From NCBI GenBank assembly GCA_965227335.1, contig CBDDFV010000001.1:496001-560000 (forward strand): a stretch of DNA of 64,000 nt, written 5' to 3'. The translations under genes were made by a program, and so were the position numbers. Source of the DNA: CBDDFV01 sp965227335. GTDB lineage: Bacteria; Planctomycetota; Phycisphaerae; Phycisphaerales; SM1A02. Positions within the stretch are counted from its first letter, which is position 1. Every line of letters starts with the position of its first letter. The notes under the pieces were generated by a model, which was given only the letters and a program-made list of their open reading frames with translations, had not been told where the DNA came from and did not search any database. This document shows, piece by piece, positions 59,388 through 64,000 of the stretch.

Positions 59388-59567
59388 TCAGTCGCGGCCG
59401 ACGCGCCCGGCGTCCTCGCGCACGGCCTGGAGTTCGGCGATCCACTCCACCGCATCGGCGAAGCTGAGGTCGACGAGGTCCGGCTCGTTCACGCCGAGTT
59501 CACGAAGCGTCGAGAGCTGCTCGTCGCTGGCTTCAAGTTGTTCGCTGGCGTCGATGTGGTCGCTCAT
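59388..59567 (-). CDS. Small acidic protein, possibly DUF3072-like
   Basis: The 59-residue product (MSDHIDASEQLEASDEQLST, then LRELGVNEPDLVDLSFADAV) is acidic and helical. The pattern of a short helix, LGVNEPDLVDLSFADA and a closing helix EWIAELQ resembles the small DUF3072 family. A GGAGG site lies 7 bases before the ATG, which makes translation likely. It diverges from the AraC-type regulator gene at 59740. Confidence 0.55.
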   Translation of the reverse strand: MSDHIDASEQLEASDEQLSTLRELGVNEPDLVDLSFADAVEWIAELQAVREDAGRVGRD

Positions 59568-59631
59568 GGGAACCTCCGGAAATGAGGGAGATACGACGCG
59601 GTCATTGTCGCGGGCGGGATCGTCGTCGTCA

Positions 59632-59655
59632 CCCGAAAAACGACCTGTTTTCGGG
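59632..59655. promoter_or_regulatory. Inverted repeat between divergent genes
   Basis: Arms cccgaaaa (59632-59639) and ttttcggg (59648-59655) are exactly complementary, with an 8-base spacer. It lies between the small acidic gene and the AraC/GyrI regulator, 65 and 85 bases from their starts. The AT-rich half-sites suit an operator, perhaps for the regulator itself. A hairpin terminator is less likely in a divergent gap. Confidence 0.4.
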
Positions 59656-59739
59656 GGCGGGACCGGGATCGCGGCACGATTGCGTCGGGATCGCAAGCCC
59701 GATCAAGCCGGGCGCGATCTCGGCCGGCATAATCGGGAT

Positions 59740-60600
59740 ATGACGATCGCCCCGGAAGCAGACTGGCGGGAACGAATCGACGCGGTGCGACGATGCATCG
59801 AAGACCGGCTCGAAGAGGACGTGCCGCTCGAAGTCCTCGCGGACGTCGCGTGCGCCTCCGTGTTTCACTTCCATCGCGTCTTTCGCGGGATGACCGGGGA
59901 GACGGTGCGAGGGTACGGGCGTCGGCTGCGGCTGGAACGAGCCGCGCACCGACTGACGCACGGCGATGACGACATTCTGACGATCGCGCTGGATGCGGGC
60001 TACGACAGTCACGAGGCGTTCACCCGAGCCTTTCGGGCGCGGTTCGGGGCGCCGCCCTCGACGTTCCGTCAGGAGCGTCGTGCGGTGCTGCACGCCCGCG
60101 TCCCTGACCCGGAGGAGATGACGATGGAGATTCACATTGCCGAACGTGCGCCGACATGGATCGCGAGCGTGCGTCACGTCGGCCCGTACGACCAGGTGGG
60201 CGAGGCGTGGAAGACGCTGATGAAATGGGGGTGGTCGAAGATGATGTTCGGCCGGGCGGAGACGTTCGGGCTCTGCTTCGATGATCCCGACGTGACGCCG
60301 GCGGAGCGGATCCGGTACGAGGCGTGCATGGCGGTGAAGGCGGGGACGAAGCCGAAGGGCGAGGTCGCCGTGCGCGAACTGCCGGGCGGGACGTACGCGG
60401 TGGCCGAGCATGTGGGACCGTACGACACGCTGGGTCGCACGTATGCGGGGCTGTGCGCGGCGGTGGCGGCGGGGCCGGTGGACGGGATGCGCTGGTCCCT
60501 CGGCGATCCGCCGTCGGTGGAGGTGTATCTCAATGATCCGCGCAAGACGCCGCCGGAGGACCTGCGGACCGAGGTGTGGATGCCGGTGACGCGGGGGTGA
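59740..60600 (+). CDS. AraC-family regulator with GyrI-like effector domain
   Basis: The 286-residue protein has two N-terminal HTH motifs of the AraC type (VPLEVLADVACASVFHFHRV, and the second in ILTIALDAGYDSHEAFTRAF). A C-terminal GyrI-like effector-binding domain follows (residues about 128-286). This domain occurs in Rob and in SbmC/GyrI and binds small amphipathic ligands. The ATG at 59740 follows a weak purine-rich site. The target is unknown, but an inverted repeat lies between it and the divergent gene. Confidence 0.9.
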   Translation: MTIAPEADWRERIDAVRRCIEDRLEEDVPLEVLADVACASVFHFHRVFRGMTGETVRGYGRRLRLERAAHRLTHGDDDILTIALDAGYDSHEAFTRAFRARFGAPPSTFRQERRAVLHARVPDPEEMTMEIHIAERAPTWIASVRHVGPYDQVGEAWKTLMKWGWSKMMFGRAETFGLCFDDPDVTPAERIRYEACMAVKAGTKPKGEVAVRELPGGTYAVAEHVGPYDTLGRTYAGLCAAVAAGPVDGMRWSLGDPPSVEVYLNDPRKTPPEDLRTEVWMPVTRG

Positions 60601-60620
60601 CGGCGCGCGTCTGAGCGTCG

Positions 60621-61349
60621 TTACTTCTCGCTTGCGAGCAGCGTGTTGGTCAGCCAGCCGACGATGGGGTCGGTGCGCTGGGCGGAGCGGGTCACGAAGA
60701 CGTCGTTGCAGTGGGCGACCGCGGAGAGCGCGTTGCGGGCGTCGCCGACGGTGGCGTTCGGGCCGACCACGGCGATCGCGGACACGTACGCCGCGAGATC
60801 GGGAACGGCGAGCAGATCGCTCAGCCGCTTGTCGGTCGCGTCGAGCGTCATGGCGGCGTCGGTGTCGGCGAACGCGCGAAGCGTGGCCATGTGGACGACG
60901 TAGGCCACGGACCAGTCCGCCCGCACGATGGGGAGTCGCTGCCGCTTCGCGGCCTGCATCCGTTTGAACAGGTCGCTGATGCGGATCTTGTCCGCCGACT
61001 TGCCCTCCTCGAGGACATACGCCTCGATCGACGACTTCGGGATCATGACTTCGCGTACGGGCGTGGCGTCGTCGGTCTGGAGGAGTGCGCGTGTGCTTTC
61101 GGTCGCGGCGTCGAGACTCTCGCGGGCGAAGTAGAACGCGAGCACGGTGCCGACCCACGTCCCGAGCAGCGGGAGCACCGACGAGAAGACCAGCCGCACG
61201 GTTTCGGCCCGCTCCGACGCGGGCGAGAGCCAGACCGTCGCGATCGCGAGCAGCAGCACGCCGCCCGCGCCGATGCAGACCACCCAGAACGCGAGTTTGG
61301 CCCGCGTCCGGTCGACCGCCCGGTTCGATGTCGTTGTTGCTTCTGCCAT
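60621..61349 (-). CDS. Membrane-anchored protein with CBS-like soluble domain
   Basis: The 242-residue protein has two N-terminal membrane segments (about residues 17-38 and 50-70). A cytoplasmic domain follows whose segments VREVMIPKSSIEAYVL, LPIVRADWSVAYVVH and NDVFVTRSAQRTDPIVGWLT resemble a divergent pair of CBS motifs. GGAGGG precedes the ATG at 61349. A FNR/FixK-type box is centred 88 bases upstream. It is followed by the convergent AraC-type gene. I do not recognise a specific family. Confidence 0.65.
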   Translation of the reverse strand: MAEATTTSNRAVDRTRAKLAFWVVCIGAGGVLLLAIATVWLSPASERAETVRLVFSSVLPLLGTWVGTVLAFYFARESLDAATESTRALLQTDDATPVREVMIPKSSIEAYVLEEGKSADKIRISDLFKRMQAAKRQRLPIVRADWSVAYVVHMATLRAFADTDAAMTLDATDKRLSDLLAVPDLAAYVSAIAVVGPNATVGDARNALSAVAHCNDVFVTRSAQRTDPIVGWLTNTLLASEK

Positions 61350-61430
61350 CGGCCCGCCCTCCGAAGTGGAGAGCGCACCGTACCGCCCGCCGCGCGGCGT
61401 GTCCAAGGTCGGTCCGAAGGTCAAATCAGA

Positions 61431-61444
61431 TTGACATAGATCAA
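61431..61444 (-). promoter_or_regulatory. FNR/FixK-type binding site upstream of the membrane-anchored CBS-like gene
   Basis: On the minus strand the sequence reads TTGATCTATGTCAA, a full match to the TTGAT-N4-GTCAA consensus of FNR/FixK/Anr-family regulators. The box overlaps the stop codon of the HlyD gene and is centred 88 bases before the ATG at 61349. Surrounding bases are unusually AT-rich for this window. Control by oxygen or nitric oxide is inference. No FNR-type regulator gene is in the window. Confidence 0.5.
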
Positions 61445-62334
61445 TGTGAATCACTCGAGACGGACGCGGCGTGTTCGGCGACGGCGTCGTGGGGCAGGCG
61501 CACCGTGAAGCCGGCGGGCAGCGTGTGATCGCGGTTGTCGATGACGAAGAGACACCGGACGGTCTGCGTGGCGGGGTCGATGACGGGATCGACGAATGTC
61601 AGGACGGCGTGGAGCGGGCGATCGACGGGGGGGCCGGCCTGGAGGGCGGCGGTCAGGCCCGGACGGAGCTGCGGGTACATCGCGGCGGGGAGGTGCAGTT
61701 CCGTTTCGAGTTCGCGGAGGTTGACGAGCTGGACGAGCGGTTCGGTGGTGGCGAGCGTCTCGCCGGGTCCCGCGTCGACGCGGGTGATGCGTCCGTCGAA
61801 CGGCGCGCGGATGAAGCGTTCCTCGACGCGGGCGCGAGCCAGGTCAAGCTGCCGCTTCGCATCGGTCTGATCCTCGACCGCGCGGGCGTGGGCGGCGATG
61901 CGGAGATCGAGCGTGAACTTCGCCTCGCGGATCTGGTACTCGTTGGCGCCGGCCTGGGCGTTCGCGGCGAGCAGTCGGTCGACGAGCCACGTCTGAAATG
62001 CGACGTCGTGGGACGCTTCCTCGATGGCCGCGGTGCGGGCGGCCGTCGCTTCGGCGGCGCGAAGCGCGGCGGCGGGAACGCGATGGTCCATCACCGCCAG
62101 CAGGTCGCCCGCCTGCACCTGTTGTCCTTCCTTGACGTGCACCGCGTCGATGACGCCGTCCAGAGGAACGGACAGCGTGACGTTCCGGCGCGGCTGGACG
62201 ACGCCGGTCGCGGCGGGGGCGTTCACGCGCCGTTCGCGCGGGTTCGGCTGGGCGGCGGCGTCGACGGCGAGACTCGACGTGAGGCCGGCGGCGAGGAAAA
62301 GGGCGACGGCGGGGATGAAGCGTCGGTCGGTCAT
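61441..62334 (-). CDS. HlyD-family periplasmic adaptor
   Basis: The 297-residue protein has a signal sequence (residues 1-28) and a membrane-fusion core. The first lipoyl half is around SVPLDGVIDAVHVKEGQQVQ, a coiled-coil hairpin lies at about 90-170, and the second lipoyl half is FIRAPFDGRITRVDAGPGET. It is shorter than RND adaptors and is placed 17 bases after the M50/HlyD gene, so the two are likely one transport or export unit. Confidence 0.85.
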   Translation of the reverse strand: MTDRRFIPAVALFLAAGLTSSLAVDAAAQPNPRERRVNAPAATGVVQPRRNVTLSVPLDGVIDAVHVKEGQQVQAGDLLAVMDHRVPAAALRAAEATAARTAAIEEASHDVAFQTWLVDRLLAANAQAGANEYQIREAKFTLDLRIAAHARAVEDQTDAKRQLDLARARVEERFIRAPFDGRITRVDAGPGETLATTEPLVQLVNLRELETELHLPAAMYPQLRPGLTAALQAGPPVDRPLHAVLTFVDPVIDPATQTVRCLFVIDNRDHTLPAGFTVRLPHDAVAEHAASVSSDSH

Positions 62335-62351
62335 GGTCGGGGTCTCCGGAA

Positions 62352-64000
62352 TCAGCTCAGGCGGAGGCGCTGGAGAAACTGCTGGAGTCGTCGGGTCAGG
62401 AAGTCGCCGATCGGCTCCCACGCCGCGTCGAAGCGGACCTGCATGGTCATGCCCGGGCGGAGATCGGGGGCGGGCTGATCGGTCGGCGGGTCGAAGGCGA
62501 TGCGAATGTCGAAGTACGCTTCCGAGGCGCGGCGGTCCTGATCGATGACGATCGACCCGCCGCCTTCCGCGGTGAGGGCGGGCTCGTCGATCGTGCGGGC
62601 GCCGGCGGGGGCGATTGAGACGATGCGCCCGGGAATGACGTCGTCGGGGCGGGCGACGGTGCGGCACCAGACCTGATCGCCCGGCTGCGGCGTGGAGTCG
62701 GCGAGCAGTTCAGCGCGGGCGAGGACGCGGAGTTCGACGCCGCCGGACGTGATGCGGGCGATCTCATCGCCTTTCGCGATGAACGCGCCGAGTTCACGGG
62801 GGTCGCGGCAGGCGAGGACGAGGCCGCCCTGCGGCGCGCGGATCGTGAGATCGCGCTGATCGGCCGCCGCGTCCTCGTACTCGCGTTCGTAGACCGTCAG
62901 TCGTTCGCGTTCGATTTCCGCCTGCGCGCGGTCGGTGGACTCAAGGAGCAGGACGCGGAGGGCGGCGAGGTCGCGCCGGGCGGCGACGACGTCGACGCGA
63001 TTCTCGGTCGCGGGGTGGGTGAGCACGACGAGCGGGTCGTCCGCCCGCACCGCGTCTTTCGGATGGGTGCGGACGGCGGCGAGGAACCCGTCGGCGGACG
63101 CGCGGACGATGTGTTCGTCGTCGGGGGCGACGACGCCGGCCGCTTCGACGGGGCGGGGCAGGGGGGCGAGGGCGACGCCGGCGGGAATCGCGCCGAAGAG
63201 CAGCACGCTGAGGGCGATCGCGCGTCCGCGGACGGGGGCGGTGACGGGGGACAGCCAGAGGTGACGGATCGTCGCCGCGACGGCCCCGATCAGCGTCGTG
63301 GTCAGGTAGATCGCCGCGAGGAGCAGGCCGAGGAGGAAGAACTTCGTCGCGATGACAGCGCAGATCGACGTGACGAGCACGACCTTGTAGATCGCCGACG
63401 CGACGCCGTAGACCAGCAGGGTGATCCAGGTCCAGCGCGGGTAACGGCCGCGCGGATCCGGCAGGCCGAGCAGTCGGCGGTTGACGACGCCCTGCAGTTC
63501 GCGGGACGCCCGTCGCCGGAGGTTGGGCATGTCGATGAGATCGCTGAGGACGTAATAGCCGTCGTAGCGCATCAGCGGGTTCAGGTTGAAGCCCACGGTG
63601 ACGACGCTGGCGAGCAGGAACGTCTGGTACGCGAAGGTGTTGAGTCCGCCGACGTCGCTCGCGGCCCAGGCGAAGAGGGCGATCGCGGCGATGACGGACT
63701 CCACGTACATGCCGGCGAGACACACCATGATGCGCTCGCGTTTGCGGACGAAGCCCCACGCGGCGGTGGCGTCGACATAGGCGCACGGCGTGAACGCGAT
63801 CAGCAGCACGCCCATCTCGGGCACGTGTCCTCCGTAGCGTTTGCAGGCGTAGGCGTGTCCGAACTCGTGGATGACCTTGAGTCCGACGAGCTGGATCCAG
63901 AGCAGGGCGAGGTTCTGCGCGTCCAGGATCGAGAGCAGGGGGGCGGCGAGATCGTCGCGCCGCGCCCAGGCGACGACGGTCGCCGCCGCCATCAGGATCA
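62352..64000 (-). CDS. M50 site-2-type metalloprotease fused to HlyD-like adaptor (partial, runs off right edge)
   Basis: The visible 549 codons include a membrane metalloprotease with the zinc motif HEFGH (42-46 from the first visible Met) and FNLNPLMRYDGYYVLSD with the conserved Asp. Several helices follow. From about residue 285 an HlyD-like part comes next (VVAPDDEHIVRASADGFLAA, then LTIRAPQGGLVLACRDPREL). The frame is open to the window end, so the true start and any earlier domain are missing. Zinc-protease/adaptor fusions like this occur with export systems in planctomycetes and peptide-secretion loci. It is followed by a separate HlyD gene. The exported cargo is unknown. Confidence 0.8.
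   Translation of the reverse strand, partial: ILMAAATVVAWARRDDLAAPLLSILDAQNLALLWIQLVGLKVIHEFGHAYACKRYGGHVPEMGVLLIAFTPCAYVDATAAWGFVRKRERIMVCLAGMYVESVIAAIALFAWAASDVGGLNTFAYQTFLLASVVTVGFNLNPLMRYDGYYVLSDLIDMPNLRRRASRELQGVVNRRLLGLPDPRGRYPRWTWITLLVYGVASAIYKVVLVTSICAVIATKFFLLGLLLAAIYLTTTLIGAVAATIRHLWLSPVTAPVRGRAIALSVLLFGAIPAGVALAPLPRPVEAAGVVAPDDEHIVRASADGFLAAVRTHPKDAVRADDPLVVLTHPATENRVDVVAARRDLAALRVLLLESTDRAQAEIERERLTVYEREYEDAAADQRDLTIRAPQGGLVLACRDPRELGAFIAKGDEIARITSGGVELRVLARAELLADSTPQPGDQVWCRTVARPDDVIPGRIVSIAPAGARTIDEPALTAEGGGSIVIDQDRRASEAYFDIRIAFDPPTDQPAPDLRPGMTMQVRFDAAWEPIGDFLTRRLQQFLQRLRLS

Overview
The window is one chromosomal stretch of a very GC-rich bacterium. Several family marks point to the Planctomycetota, most likely the Phycisphaerae: small secreted proteins with paired dockerin-like calcium loops (6614..6928, 35281..36387), a PEP-CTERM-like surface protein ending in an Arg-rich tail (44441..45076), a prepilin-type protein with a C-terminal H...DG motif (34493..35275), a formylglycine sulfatase, and a MerR-HTH/receiver fusion. 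This placement is inferred from gene content only. Three tRNA genes (Phe-GAA, His-GTG, Thr-CGU) are present. I see no insertion sequence, prophage, rRNA or CRISPR array.

Layout. 1-3.1 kb: a leftward promoter with a palindromic operator, a degenerate tandem repeat, and a two-gene leftward unit made of a trypsin-like protease with an unusual repeat tail and an MvdD-like ATP-grasp ligase. 3.2-12 kb: mostly housekeeping (S41 protease, tsaD, a GGQ release-factor-like protein, an omega-amidase-like nitrilase, pckA, a CBS protein). 12-25.7 kb: a 1150-residue multi-pass membrane protein with a periplasmic-binding-protein-like segment, a sulfatase with an AhpD-like protein, a threonine aldolase, a HTH-receiver regulator, a voltage-sensor-like membrane protein, NAD synthetase, MutL and a serine hydrolase. 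25.8-36.4 kb: a long leftward block with moaD, moeA, a hydrolase-like protein, three paralogous membrane proteins carrying split CxxC knuckles, a nitroreductase, a [2Fe-2S] protein, a pseudopilin and a dockerin-like surface protein. 37-45 kb: a HEAT-like exported protein with an embedded receiver-like domain, a MscS channel, an APC permease fused to EIIA-like and TrkA-C-like domains, and pcm. 45-53.5 kb: a lipoprotein-anchored 2-hydroxyacid dehydrogenase and a CBA-type metal efflux operon flanked by two His-rich exported proteins. 53.5-58.6 kb: a molybdenum hydroxylase operon (diheme cytochrome, 2Fe-2S subunit, Mo-binding subunit, XdhC, MocA). 58.7-64 kb: small exported and regulatory genes, a membrane protein behind an FNR/FixK-type box, and an HlyD plus M50/HlyD pair running off the right edge.

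Functional links. The hydroxylase operon needs molybdenum cofactor, and this window also carries moaD and moeA. XdhC and MocA would finish and insert the cofactor. The efflux operon forms a complete outer-membrane/adaptor/pump set with two candidate metal-buffering proteins. The best candidate for an undescribed system is the protease/ATP-grasp pair. Between its S1 protease domain and its C-terminal tail the protease carries four FKxxDD-like units. These supply the Lys and Asp side chains that graspetide ligases join.
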